From assembly GCF_005889725.1 (NCBI RefSeq), contig NZ_VCKX01000078.1, positions 1 to 44,695 on the forward strand: DNA of 44,695 nt, read 5' to 3'. The translations under genes and the position numbers were made by a program. Under the pieces are notes generated by a model, which had not been told where the DNA came from, made no database searches, and worked only from the letters and a program-made list of their open reading frames with translations. Shown in pieces: positions 8,254 to 17,681 of the stretch (the first letter of the stretch is position 1; each line of letters opens with the position of its first letter). Origin of the DNA: Nonomuraea zeae. Lineage in GTDB: Bacteria; Actinomycetota; Actinomycetes; Streptosporangiales; Streptosporangiaceae.

Positions 8254-9099
8254 ATGCTGCGTCTGGCAGTACCCAACAAGGGCGCGCTCAGCGAAGCCGC
8301 CCAGCACATGCTCAAAGAGGCGGGCTACCGCTCGCGCAGGGACAGCAAGGAGCTCGTCGTCGTCGACGAGGACAACGGCTGCGAGCTGTTCTTCCTGCGC
8401 CCCCGCGACATCGCCGTCTACGTCGGTGAGGGCACACTCGACGTCGGCATCACCGGCAGGGACATGCTGATCGACTCCGGCGCGCCGGTCGAGGAGATCA
8501 TGCCGCTCGGCTTCGGCGGCTCCACCTTCCGGCTGGCCGCCCTGGCGGGCACGATGTCGTCGGTCAAGGACCTCGACGGCCAGCGGATCGCCACCTCCTA
8601 CGCGGGCCTGCTCGACAAATACCTGTCCGACCAGGGCGTCGACGCCCGGGTGATCAAGCTGGACGGCGCCGTCGAGACCGCCATCAGGCTCGGCGTGGCC
8701 GACGCGGTCGCCGACGTGGTGGAGACCGGCACGACGCTGCGCAACGTCGGCCTGGAGGTGTTCGGCGAGCCGATCATGCGATCGGAGGCGGTGCTGATCA
8801 AGCGGCAGAGCACGCCGGAGACGCCCGGCGCCGGCCAGCTCGTACGCCGCATCCAGGGCGTCGTGCACGCCCGCGACTTCGTCATGATGGACTACGACAT
8901 CCGCGCCGAGCGCATCGAGGAGGCCATCGCGCTCACGCCCGGCATGGAGGGCCCCACGGTCTCGCCGCTGCACCGCGAGGGCTGGGTGGCGGTGCGCGCC
9001 ATGGTCCGGCGCAAGGGCCACCAGCAGGTGATGGACCAGCTCTGGGACATCGGCGCACGAGCCATCCTGGTCACCGACATCTACGCCTGCCGCCTCTGA
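8254..9099 (+). CDS. hisG: ATP phosphoribosyltransferase HisG, long form
   Basis: First committed enzyme of histidine biosynthesis, joining ATP and PRPP. The 281-residue length indicates the long (HisG-L) form, with a C-terminal ACT-like domain for histidine feedback (roughly residues 210-281), so no separate HisZ partner is needed. The N-terminus MLRLAVPNKGALSEAA and the segment DVVETGTTLRNVGLEV, the PRPP-binding region, are typical. AAGGA lies 8 bases before the ATG. It is transcribed with hisE, and a hairpin follows at 9105-9141. Confidence 0.96.
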   Translation: MLRLAVPNKGALSEAAQHMLKEAGYRSRRDSKELVVVDEDNGCELFFLRPRDIAVYVGEGTLDVGITGRDMLIDSGAPVEEIMPLGFGGSTFRLAALAGTMSSVKDLDGQRIATSYAGLLDKYLSDQGVDARVIKLDGAVETAIRLGVADAVADVVETGTTLRNVGLEVFGEPIMRSEAVLIKRQSTPETPGAGQLVRRIQGVVHARDFVMMDYDIRAERIEEAIALTPGMEGPTVSPLHREGWVAVRAMVRRKGHQQVMDQLWDIGARAILVTDIYACRL

Positions 9100-9104
9100 C
9101 CTCC

Positions 9105-9141
9105 GCCCGCCAGGGCCGTGCGCAAGCCGGGCCTGGCGGGC
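9105..9141 (+). terminator. Hairpin after hisG
   Basis: GCCCGCCAGG (9105-9114) and CCTGGCGGGC (9132-9141) form a perfect 10-bp stem with a 17-base loop, 6 bases after the hisG stop codon. It has no T-run. The remaining 121 bases to the next gene hold no obvious structure. Confidence 0.65.
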
Positions 9142-9262
9142 AGGTCACAGCCGTGCGTGCCGAACCGGCCGCCTGGTGAGCCGGAGGGCCTGACAAATGT
9201 CACGGCCAACCCCGGAAGGAACGCACTGACCGCGCGAGATCCGCGGCCATAGCGTCTTCGCC

Positions 9263-10147
9263 ATGAACGCCATCGTGTTCGACAACGTCAGCAAGCACTA
9301 CGGGGACGTGCTCGCCGTCGACGACCTCTCGCTCGCCATCGAGCCGGGCAAGACCGTGGCACTCCTGGGCCCCAACGGGGCCGGCAAGTCCACCTCCATC
9401 AACCTGCTGCTCGGCCTGCTCGCGCCCACACACGGCACGGTCTCCATCCACGGCCGCAACCCCGCCCAGGCCGTCAGGGACGGCGAGCTGGGCGCCATGC
9501 TCCAGGACGGCGCGCTCCTTCCCGAGCTGTCGGTCAAGGAGCTCGTCGAGCTCGTGCGCCGGCTCTACCCCGACCCGCTCGGCCTGGACGAGGTGCTCCA
9601 GCTCGCCGACCTGACCGGCCTGGCCGACCGGCGGGCGGGCCGGCTGTCCGGCGGGCAGGCCCAGCGGGTCAGGTTCGCACTGGCCGTGGCGGGCGCCCCC
9701 AGGATCCTGCTGCTGGACGAGCCGACCGCGGCCATGGACGTGGAGTCCAGGCTGCGCTTCTGGGCCGGCATGCACGACTACGCGGCGGGCGGCAGGACCG
9801 TGCTGTTCGCCACCCACTACCTGGAGGAGGCCGACGAGCACTCCGACCGGGTGATCGTCATCGCCAGGGGCAAGGTGGCGGCCGACGGCACCGCCGCCGA
9901 GATCAAGGCGGGCGCCGGCGGGCAGGCCGTCCGCTTCGTGATCGGCGAGCAGCCCACCGCCGGGCTCGACACGCTCCCGGGCGTCAGCGCCGTCGAGGTC
10001 GGCGCGGGCGTCGCCACGCTGCACACCTCCGACGTGGACGCCACCCTCGCCGGGCTCTACCGGGGCACCACACTCGACGTGCGCGACGTGCGCCTGTCCG
10101 GCGCCGACCTCGAAGCCGCCTTCCTCGCGATCACCAGGGAGTCCTGA
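9263..10147 (+). CDS. ABC-2-type exporter ATPase
   Basis: Nucleotide-binding subunit of an ABC-2 (drug/lipid exporter) system, 294 residues. Walker A is GPNGAGKST, the signature is LSGGQAQRVRFAL, Walker B is ILLLDEPTAAMD and the H-loop is FATHYLEEAD. The C-terminal ~80 residues are the extra domain seen in CcmA/DrrA-like ATPases. The stop codon overlaps the start of the permease gene (TGATG). The permease and a two-component system follow in one overlapping operon, the layout of envelope-stress or membrane-active-compound detoxification modules. Confidence 0.9.
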   Translation: MNAIVFDNVSKHYGDVLAVDDLSLAIEPGKTVALLGPNGAGKSTSINLLLGLLAPTHGTVSIHGRNPAQAVRDGELGAMLQDGALLPELSVKELVELVRRLYPDPLGLDEVLQLADLTGLADRRAGRLSGGQAQRVRFALAVAGAPRILLLDEPTAAMDVESRLRFWAGMHDYAAGGRTVLFATHYLEEADEHSDRVIVIARGKVAADGTAAEIKAGAGGQAVRFVIGEQPTAGLDTLPGVSAVEVGAGVATLHTSDVDATLAGLYRGTTLDVRDVRLSGADLEAAFLAITRES

Positions 10148-10877
10148 TGCTCTACTACGGCCGGACCGAGGCCCTGCGCATGCTGCGCAACCGGCGCTAC
10201 CTCATCTTCGTGGTGGTCTTCCCGGTCGTCCTCTACCTGATCAACGCCAACATCTACGGCAAGCAGGTCGACGAGGCCGGGGTCAGCTACAGCGTCGGGC
10301 TGATGGTGTCGATGGCCGCCTACGGCGCGCTCGCTTCGTCCATGATGAGCTCCGCCGTGCCCTGGGCCACGGAACGCCAGTCCGGCTGGCTGCGCCAGCT
10401 CCAGATCACCCCGCTGCCCAACTGGGCGATCATCGTCACCAAGCTGGCCGCCGCCATGGTGCTCGTGCTGCCCTCGCTGCTGCTGGTCAGCCTGGTCGCG
10501 ATCGTGCAGCAGGGCGTGTCGCTGCCGCCGGGCCGGTGGGCGCTGCTGCTGCTCATCCTGTGGCTCGGCACCGTCCCCTTCGTGGCGCTCGGCCTGGCGA
10601 TCGGGTCGGTGCTGTCGGCCGACGCCGCCCAGCCCGCGGCCATGATCTGCATGTTCGCGCTGGCGCTGGCCGGCGGCCTGTGGTTCCCGCCCGAGATCTT
10701 CGGCGCCACCATGAGGACCATCGCCGGCCTGACCCCCACCTTCCACTACGCCGCGCTCGGCTGGAGCGTGGTCGGCGGCCACGGCCTGCCCGTGACGGAC
10801 CTCCTCGTCCTCGCCGGGTGGGCGCTCGGCCTCGGGGGCGTGGCGGTCTACCTCTACCGGCGGGCTACTGTTCGGGC

Positions 10878-10881
<4 letters not shown>
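10147..10881 (+). CDS. ABC-2-type exporter permease
   Basis: Membrane subunit of 244 residues. There are six hydrophobic stretches, beginning with YLIFVVVFPVVLYLINANIY. The segment LRQLQITPLPNWAIIVTKL matches the cytoplasmic loop typical of ABC-2 permeases. The gene overlaps the ATPase upstream and its last codons overlap the histidine kinase start (ATGA at 10878-10881), so all four genes are probably translated together. The substrate is unknown. Confidence 0.88.
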
Positions 10882-12016
<1,135 letters not shown>

Positions 12017-12020
<4 letters not shown>

Positions 12021-12622
12021 TCCGGGTGCTGCTGGCGGAGGACCAGGGCATGGTACGCGGCGCTCTGGCCTCCCTGCTGGGCCTGGAGCCCGACATCGAG
12101 GTCGTCGGCGAGGCCGCGGACGGCGAGGAGGCGATCGCCGTCGCCGCCGAGGTGCGGCCCGACATCGCGCTGCTCGACATCGAGATGCCGGGGACGGACG
12201 GGCTCAGCGCCGCGGCCGGGATCACCGCCCGGGTGGCGGGATGCCGGGTGATGATCCTGACCACGTTCGGCCGGCCCGGCTACCTGCGCACGGCGATGGA
12301 GGCCGGGGCCATGGCGTTCCTGGTCAAGGACAGCCCGGCCAGGGAGCTGGCGGCGGCCATCCGGCGGGTGCACGCGGGGGAGCGGGTCATCGACCCCGCG
12401 CTGGCCGCGGCGGCGCTCAGCGCCGGGCCCAACCCGCTGTCGGCGCGCGAGCGCGACGTGCTGGCGGCCGCGGCGGACGGCTCGACCATCGGTGACATCG
12501 CCCGGCGGCGGCACCTGTCGGAGGGGACCGTGCGCAACTACCTGTCGTCGGCCATCCAGAAGACACACGCCCGCAACCGCATCGAGGCCGTGCAGCGGGC
12601 CAGGGCGCAGGGCTGGCTCTGA
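12017..12622 (+). CDS. LuxR/NarL-family response regulator
   Basis: DNA-binding response regulator of 201 residues, cognate to the overlapping kinase gene. The receiver domain shows acidic residues Glu8/Asp9, phosphoacceptor Asp54 (LLDIEMPG), Thr82 and Lys104. The C-terminal LuxR helix-turn-helix is LSARERDVLAAAADGSTIGDIARRRHLSEGTVRNYLSSAIQK (about residues 142-184, given here as a motif summary). It probably controls the ABC-2 exporter in its own operon, as DesR/LiaR relatives do. Its last codons are the source-like sequence of the 31-bp repeats that follow. Confidence 0.93.
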
Positions 12623-12635
12623 CCGTGGGTCGGCG

Positions 12636-12759
12636 GTAGTGCGGGGCTGGCTCTGTCTCGGGGTCCGTAGTGCGGGGCCGGCTCTGTCTCGGGGTCTGTA
12701 GAACGGGGCTTGCTCTGAGCCGGGGTCCGTAGTGCGGGGCCGGCTCTGAGCAGGGGTCA
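12636..12759. repeat. 31-bp tandem repeat, four copies, between convergent genes
   Basis: Four contiguous units start at 12636, 12667, 12698 and 12729, each beginning GTAG and containing CGGGGC and GGGGTC. A partial fifth start (GTAGCGCAG) lies at 12760 inside the end of the minus-strand gene. The last codons of the response regulator (GGCTGGCTCTGA) look like a partial preceding unit. The third unit is the most divergent. The array fills the whole convergent junction and supplies the stop codon of the minus-strand gene. Confidence 0.9.
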
Positions 12760-13518
12760 GTAGCGCAGCTCGGCCAGCACGGCGTAGTGGTCGGAGGCCG
12801 GTTGCGGGCCGTCGCCCACCACCTCGCAGCGCACCGGGTGGCCCGCGCCCCCGGCCCGCGGCCAGGCGCTGAGGACGTAGTCGAAGCGGCGGTCGGGATA
12901 GAGCCCCGGGCGCGCCCACGGGTTGGCGTTGCTCCACGTGTGGCCGGGCCCGCCGTCGCCGGCCACCTCCCAGGAGTCGTAGAACACCACCCCCGGCGTG
13001 CCGGGAGCGCTGCGCCCGGTCAGCATCCTGATCTCGTCGCTGTCCGGCGGCGCGTTGAAGTCGCCGCACACCACCGCGGGATGCCGGCGCCCGGCCACCT
13101 CGCCCACGAACGCGGTGAGCGCCCGCACCTGCGCCTGCCGCACCTCCGACTCGTCCAGCCGGAACGAGCCGATGATCACGCTGAACACCTGTAACGGCCC
13201 GCGCGGCCCGGCCAGCTCGCAGAACAGCACACTGCCCGGCATGGCGCCGCCCGCCAGGTGCCGCTCCTCGCGCCGGGTGATCGGCCAGCGCGACAGCACC
13301 GCGCACGGCAGAGCGCCCGAGCCCGCGGCGGAGTGCTCGTAGCCGAGGGACTGGCCGGCCCACTCCTGCAGCGTGACCACGTCGGGGGACAGCTCACGCA
13401 CCACCTTCTCGATCTGCCGCGTGCGCTCGGCGTGCGGGCCGTACTCGCCCCACACGTTCCAGGTCAGCAGGCGCACGCGGGTGTCGATCAGCGGCCCGTA
13501 CGGCTCCGTCCAGCTCAT
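12757..13518 (-). CDS. Endonuclease/exonuclease/phosphatase-fold protein
   Basis: Metal-dependent phosphoesterase fold (DNase I/Mg-dependent phosphatase superfamily), 253 residues. Visible marks are LLTWNVWGEYG near residue 18 (metal/Asn motif), VVTLQEWAG with the catalytic Glu, VVCGDFNAPPDS with the Asp/Asn pair, and the terminal SDHYAVLAEL with the catalytic His. No signal peptide is seen. The start codon overlaps the stop of the upstream aminotransferase-like gene (ATGA), so the two are co-translated. Substrate unknown; nucleic acid, phosphoinositide-like or sphingomyelin substrates all occur in the superfamily. Its 3' end runs into the 31-bp repeat array. Confidence 0.85.
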   Translation of the reverse strand: MSWTEPYGPLIDTRVRLLTWNVWGEYGPHAERTRQIEKVVRELSPDVVTLQEWAGQSLGYEHSAAGSGALPCAVLSRWPITRREERHLAGGAMPGSVLFCELAGPRGPLQVFSVIIGSFRLDESEVRQAQVRALTAFVGEVAGRRHPAVVCGDFNAPPDSDEIRMLTGRSAPGTPGVVFYDSWEVAGDGGPGHTWSNANPWARPGLYPDRRFDYVLSAWPRAGGAGHPVRCEVVGDGPQPASDHYAVLAELRY

Positions 13519-14840
13519 CGCAGCCCCTCCACCGCCTTGATCGCCTGATCCACCTGCTCGGGGGTCGTCACGATACTGGTGCCGAAGCGCAGGAGCGAGG
13601 GGTTGTAGGGGGTCGTGCTCGCGACGACCTTCTGGGCGTGCAGCCGCTGCACCGCCTCGAACGGCTGCATCCCCTCGATCGAGCAGCACACCAGCCCGGC
13701 CGACAGCTCCGGCGCCCGCGGCGTGGCCAGCGTGACGTGCGGGATCCCGGCCAGCCCCGCCTTGAGCCTGGTGGCCAGCTCCTGCGTGCGCCGCTGGACG
13801 CGGTCCTTGCCGATCGCCGTCATGAACCCGAACGCCTCGGCCATCGCCCACCGGTGCTCGAACGCCTTGAACCCGCCGGGCGTGACCAGCTCGGCCGTGC
13901 TCGCCGGATCGCCGCCCTCCTGCCAGGCGGTGAACGAGGCCTCGCTGAAACTGGCGATGACCGGCGCGACCGCGTCCCAGGCCCGCCCCCAGACGATGCC
14001 GGTGCCGCGCGGGCCGAACAGCCACTTGTGCGTCCCGCTGGCCAGGAAGTCGCAGCCCAGGTCCGCCACGCCGTCGGCCAGCGCGCCGAACCCGTGCACG
14101 CCGTCCACGCACAGCAGCGCCCTGTCCCGCTCGTCCCGGTCCTTGTTCGCCTCGGCCAGCAGGTCGGCGATGGCGCGGACGGGCACGCGCACGCCGGTGC
14201 TGGAGTGGACCCAGGTGATCGCGACCACCCGCGTGCGGGGGCCGAGCCCGGCCTTGACGGCGGCGACCATCCGGTCGGCCGAGGCCGTGGCCGGATCGTC
14301 GTACAGCCTGACCTTGCGCACCTTCGCCCCCGTGCGCCCGGCCAGCAGCCGCAGCCCCTCGTGGGTGGCCAGGAAGTCGTGCTCGGTGGTCAGCACGTCC
14401 TGGCCGGGGCGCAGCCGGATGCCGGAGTAGAGCAGGCCGAGGCCCATCGTGGTGCTGTCGGTGAGCGCGATGTCGCCCGCCTCGGCGCCCAGGTAGCGGG
14501 CCGCGGCCTCGCGTACGGTCTGGTCGGGGGACTGCGCGCCCTTCGGGGTGTACTCCGGGTCGGCGTCGAGGGCGTCGCGGTGGGTCCTGATCACGGCGCG
14601 CACCGGCGCCGGGGCGGGCGCCAGCACGAAGGCCGCGAACTGCGCGTAGGCGGGGTCCATCGCGAACTGGGCGCGCACGGAGCCCCAGTCCGCCGGGTCG
14701 AAGGCCGGGCCCGCGCCGGTCCCCGTGGGAGCGGCGGGAGTGGCCGGGGCGGTGGTGCACGCGGACGCGCCGGCCAGCACGCCGCCCGCGCCGAGCAGCG
14801 TCTTTCCGATCAGGGCACGTCTGTTCAGCGGCCGGTCCAT
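13515..14840 (-). CDS. Tat-exported lipoprotein with class V aminotransferase fold
   Basis: PLP-dependent class V aminotransferase/isopenicillin N epimerase-like protein of 441 residues. The N-terminus has a twin-arginine motif (LNRRALIGKTLLG) and a lipobox ASAC with Cys28, so it should be exported folded and anchored outside the membrane. That is unusual for a PLP enzyme. The PLP residues are present: Asp246 in CVDGVHG and Lys272 in SGTHKWLFGPRGTG. TEHDFLATHEG and the C-terminal region also match the family. It overlaps the phosphoesterase gene downstream. Its reaction is unknown; an outside location would require cofactor loading before Tat export. Confidence 0.85.
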   Translation of the reverse strand: MDRPLNRRALIGKTLLGAGGVLAGASACTTAPATPAAPTGTGAGPAFDPADWGSVRAQFAMDPAYAQFAAFVLAPAPAPVRAVIRTHRDALDADPEYTPKGAQSPDQTVREAAARYLGAEAGDIALTDSTTMGLGLLYSGIRLRPGQDVLTTEHDFLATHEGLRLLAGRTGAKVRKVRLYDDPATASADRMVAAVKAGLGPRTRVVAITWVHSSTGVRVPVRAIADLLAEANKDRDERDRALLCVDGVHGFGALADGVADLGCDFLASGTHKWLFGPRGTGIVWGRAWDAVAPVIASFSEASFTAWQEGGDPASTAELVTPGGFKAFEHRWAMAEAFGFMTAIGKDRVQRRTQELATRLKAGLAGIPHVTLATPRAPELSAGLVCCSIEGMQPFEAVQRLHAQKVVASTTPYNPSLLRFGTSIVTTPEQVDQAIKAVEGLR

Positions 14841-14896
14841 GGCACATTCCTATCCCGGCCGCCCTGCCCCCGCCCAGCATCGCCCGCGAGTCGTTA

Positions 14897-15922
14897 TCAG
14901 CTTCTGATCGACGTCACCTGTCTGATCAGGTCGGAGACGCGCACGATGCCGAGGCAGCGGTTCAGCTCGTCGGTCACCACCAGGTCGTCGTAGACGCGGG
15001 CCGCGTCCCGGCCGGCCGCCTGCATGGCGGCGATGGCCGGGGTCGTCCGCGGGACCGTGCGCGGCGGGTCCGCCAGCCGTTGCGCCGGCTTGGCGCCGTG
15101 GAGCGCGTGGCCGTAGCGGGCCGCGAACGACAGCAGGAACCTGCTGCGGTCCAGGCTGCCCTTCGGCCGCTGGAACTCATCCACCAGGATCACGCTGGTG
15201 ATCGTCGGCTCGTGCCCGAACGCCGCGACCACCTCCTCCGCCTTCGCCTCGGCCGGCAGCGTCACCGCGGGCAGCAGCAGCTCCTGCACGCGGGGGCCGA
15301 ACATGACCGTCTCCGGCGACTCGTCGGCGACCGGGAGCGGCACCCGGACCTTGCCGTCGGGTCCAGGGGCCACCAAAGGGCCGTGCGCGAGGCGTACGCC
15401 GAGGCCGCGGATGACCGCGAGCTGCGGCTCGCGCTCGACGCCCGGGGCCAGCACGTGCGCGCCGATGCCGCGCGCCAGCGTCGCCACCGAGCGCGCCACC
15501 GCGACCGCGCGGTGGTCGCCGGGGATGCGCGAGACCAGCTCCGGATCGAGGGCCAGCAGGTACGGTGCCGCCTCCGTGACCAGGTCCAGCGACGCACCGC
15601 CGGAGCCCACGTCCGCGAAGCCGAGCAGGTAGCCGATCGTGCGCAGGCCGTCGATCCCCACCTTGAGCAGCCGCCGGTCCTGCTCCTGGCAGGGGCCGGT
15701 GAGCAGCAGGATCGCCTCGCGCGGATGCCGTCCGGCCCGCCTGAGCGCCTCGTGCAGGGGCGCCAGCGCCCCAGCGCCCGACAGCACCACCCGGATGGGC
15801 AGCTCCAGCACCATGGGCAGCGGAGTGGCCCGGAGCGTGCCGGTGGAGTCGACGACGGCCGGGTGCGCGATCACGGCACCGGTGTCGAGATCCACCATGG
15901 GGCTGGTGAGCAGGGAGGACAC
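14897..15922 (-). CDS. Degenerate EAL-like protein with C-terminal CBS-like region
   Basis: A 341-residue protein that I read as a decayed EAL (cyclic-di-GMP phosphodiesterase-type) domain. VDLDTGAVIAHPAV aligns with the start of EAL domains but the E-A-L itself is replaced. FADVGSGGASLDLV (102-115) matches the DDFGTG region with one acidic residue lost. LAPGVEREPQLAVIRGLGVRLAHGPLV (about 158-184) matches the AEGVE region with the catalytic Glu changed to Pro160. Catalysis is therefore unlikely, but ligand or protein binding is possible. The last ~110 residues resemble a CBS or GGDEF-linked sensory part (VVTDELNRCLGIVRVSDLIRQ). The homology is from motif reading, so moderate confidence. Confidence 0.65.
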   Translation of the reverse strand: MSSLLTSPMVDLDTGAVIAHPAVVDSTGTLRATPLPMVLELPIRVVLSGAGALAPLHEALRRAGRHPREAILLLTGPCQEQDRRLLKVGIDGLRTIGYLLGFADVGSGGASLDLVTEAAPYLLALDPELVSRIPGDHRAVAVARSVATLARGIGAHVLAPGVEREPQLAVIRGLGVRLAHGPLVAPGPDGKVRVPLPVADESPETVMFGPRVQELLLPAVTLPAEAKAEEVVAAFGHEPTITSVILVDEFQRPKGSLDRSRFLLSFAARYGHALHGAKPAQRLADPPRTVPRTTPAIAAMQAAGRDAARVYDDLVVTDELNRCLGIVRVSDLIRQVTSIRS

Positions 15923-16042
15923 GTACAGATGGTGCTCCCGTCACGGCGGTCCCAGAAGCCCCGCGAAACAGAATTAACCGACATTTCCGCTTCGGTTCCC
16001 CGCCTGCTGGGGCGGGGACGGCATTCGGCTAGCCTTCGGGGC
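15923..16042. promoter_or_regulatory. Divergent promoter region; likely leaderless start for the acVLRF1 gene
   Basis: 120 bases separate the divergent EAL-like and acVLRF1 genes. TAGCCT at 16030-16035 lies only 7 bases before the ATG at 16043 and no ribosome binding site is visible, which fits a leaderless transcript. A small GC-rich inverted repeat (CCCCGCC...GGCGGGG, about 15997-16018) lies upstream. Confidence 0.45.
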
Positions 16043-16696
16043 ATGAGCGCGCGTCCGGCAAAAGGCGGCGGCCGGTGGGTCACGGTGCCGCCGGAGCGCG
16101 TGCATCCGTGGATCGACGGGTTCGCCGGGCGGCACGGCCCCTTCTCCGCGTCGGGCGACGAGCGCGTCGTGCGCCTGGTGGCCGAGGACGGGGCGCTGGC
16201 CGAGCTGCACGTGCCCTTCCCGCCCATGCGGCCGGGGCCGCCGCACGTCACCCGGCTCGTCTCCCACGCGCGGGCCGAGCGGCGGGTGGGGGTCTTCCTG
16301 GTGCGGCTCGGCGGCTACGCGGCGGGGGTGTTCCACGGGCCGGTGCTGGTGGCGTCCAAGGTCGGGTCGCGGCTGGTGCAGGGGCGCACGGCGGCGGGCG
16401 GGTGGTCGCAGCAGCGCTTCGCCAGGCGGCGCCAGAACCAGGCGGCCCAGGTCTTCGACGACGCGGTGGAGACGGCGGTGCGGGTGCTGTCGCCGCACCT
16501 GGGGGAGCTGGACGGGGTGGTGCTGGGCGGGGACCGCCGGGCGGTGGACGCCCTGCGGCCGGATCGGCGGCTCGCGCCCCTGCTCGCGCTGGAGACCGAG
16601 CCGTTCGTGGTGGTGCCGGACCCGCGGCTGGCCGTGCTGCGCGACACCCCGGCCACGTTCCGCGCGGTCCGCGTGCGGGTGGTGGATCCGGAGTGA
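16043..16696 (+). CDS. acVLRF1-family peptidyl-tRNA hydrolase (ribosome-rescue release factor)
   Basis: Actinobacterial Vms1-like release factor 1, related to eukaryotic eRF1/Vms1 and predicted to hydrolyse peptidyl-tRNA on stalled large ribosomal subunits. It has 217 residues. The diagnostic motif is GGWSQQRFARRRQNQ (residues 119-133), where the Gln after Gly-Gly-x-Ser takes the place of the eRF1 GGQ glutamine and the Arg/Gln-rich helix follows. The rest has the VLRF1 pattern (GGDRRAVDALRPD near 175). The ATG at 16043 is placed by the -10-like box just upstream. It is convergent with the next gene. Confidence 0.85.
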   Translation: MSARPAKGGGRWVTVPPERVHPWIDGFAGRHGPFSASGDERVVRLVAEDGALAELHVPFPPMRPGPPHVTRLVSHARAERRVGVFLVRLGGYAAGVFHGPVLVASKVGSRLVQGRTAAGGWSQQRFARRRQNQAAQVFDDAVETAVRVLSPHLGELDGVVLGGDRRAVDALRPDRRLAPLLALETEPFVVVPDPRLAVLRDTPATFRAVRVRVVDPE

Positions 16697-16717
16697 GGGC
16701 GGGGCCGCGCTCGCGGG

Positions 16718-16768
16718 GCCGGGCTGATTGGGGTGCCGGGCTGACCGGCGTGCCGGGCGGGTGAGGGG
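16718..16768. repeat. 17-bp direct repeat, three copies, between convergent genes
   Basis: Units begin GCCGGGC at 16718, 16735 and 16752. The first two share GCCGGGCTGA and end GGT/CGT; the third is more diverged. They fill the gap between the acVLRF1 stop codon and the TAG of the NmrA-type gene (16769-16771). Confidence 0.65.
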
Positions 16769-17596
16769 CTAGGAGGTCCGGCCGAAGGCGTCCTTGTGGT
16801 CGGCGAGGAAGGCGGACAGCGGGCGGGGCGGGCGTCCCGTCAGGTCCTCGACCGCCGTCGTGGTCGTCGCCCACCGGCCGTCGCCCGTCTCGGCCATCAG
16901 CTCGGCCAGGTCGCCGGCCTGCGGCTGCGGGACGCCCTGCCGCTCCAGGTGCGCGGTCATCTCGGGGACGGACAGGTTCACGTACCGGACCGCGCGGCCG
17001 GTCGCGGCGCTGATCTCGGCGGCGATCCGGTCATGGGACAGCGACTCGGGCCCGGTGAGCACATGGTCGCCCGAGGCCGCCACCGGACCTGTCAGCAGCG
17101 CCGCCGCCACCTCGGCGATGTCGCGGGTGTCGATGTAGTTGACCGCCTCGGGGCCGTACGAGCCGTAGAAGCGGCCGTCCCGCACCTCGTGCGGCAGGTT
17201 CTGCATGAAGCCGGTCGGCTGGAGGATGGCGTACGGCAGGCCCGACTTCCTGAGGTGGGCGTCGACCTCCCCGTGCATGCCGCCGCCCAGCTTCGCGCCC
17301 GGTACGGCGCCCCGTACCGACACCGCCACCACCTGCGCCACACCCGCCCGGGCGGCCAGGTCGATCACCGCGCGGTGGGCGTCGACGAAGCCGGGCCAGA
17401 GCGAGCTGTTGAGGAAGAGGCGATCGCCCGGCGACAGCAGCCTGCCGATCGTCCCGGGCTCGTCGAAATCGGCCAGCGCCTGCTGGCCGCCCAGATCGGC
17501 GACGGGGCGCCGGACCACGGCGCGCACGTCGTGCCCGCTCAGCCGCCCCACGAGCGCACGTCCGATGGAGCCGGTGGCACCGGTTACCACGATCAT
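16769..17596 (-). CDS. NmrA-family NAD(P)-binding protein (SDR-type)
   Basis: Atypical short-chain dehydrogenase-type protein of 275 residues. The dinucleotide-binding motif VTGATGSIGRALVGRL is at residues 4-19, and NmrA/azoreductase-like features follow. A consensus AGGAGG at 17603-17608 decides the start. It abuts one ATG (17602) with no spacing but is six bases from the ATG at 17596, which is therefore the likely start. The open frame continuing further upstream is not used. The gene is divergent from a TetR regulator across an 85-bp symmetric region, so it is probably the regulator's target, as in quinone or electrophile-response pairs. Substrate unknown. Confidence 0.88.
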   Translation of the reverse strand: MIVVTGATGSIGRALVGRLSGHDVRAVVRRPVADLGGQQALADFDEPGTIGRLLSPGDRLFLNSSLWPGFVDAHRAVIDLAARAGVAQVVAVSVRGAVPGAKLGGGMHGEVDAHLRKSGLPYAILQPTGFMQNLPHEVRDGRFYGSYGPEAVNYIDTRDIAEVAAALLTGPVAASGDHVLTGPESLSHDRIAAEISAATGRAVRYVNLSVPEMTAHLERQGVPQPQAGDLAELMAETGDGRWATTTTAVEDLTGRPPRPLSAFLADHKDAFGRTS

Positions 17597-17608
17597 CGTC
17601 ATCCTCCT

Positions 17609-17670
17609 AAGTGGAACATCAGATTCCGCTTGCGTGGACGCTACACTAACCGGAATCAGGTCGTCCACTT
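17609..17670. promoter_or_regulatory. Symmetric operator region between NmrA-type and TetR genes
   Basis: AAGTGGA (17609-17615) and GATTCCG (17622-17628) are mirrored by CGGAATC (17651-17657) and TCCACTT (17664-17670), all about the same centre at 17639.5. Read another way, it holds two oppositely oriented copies of a 17-bp element, TGGAMSAYCWGATTCCG, one near each gene start. This suggests two TetR dimers controlling both directions. Confidence 0.7.
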
Positions 17671-17681
17671 GGGAGTCGTAC

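Noticed and set aside
12636..12759. CRISPR array
   Set aside because: The 31-bp units are contiguous, with no unique spacers, and no cas genes are present.
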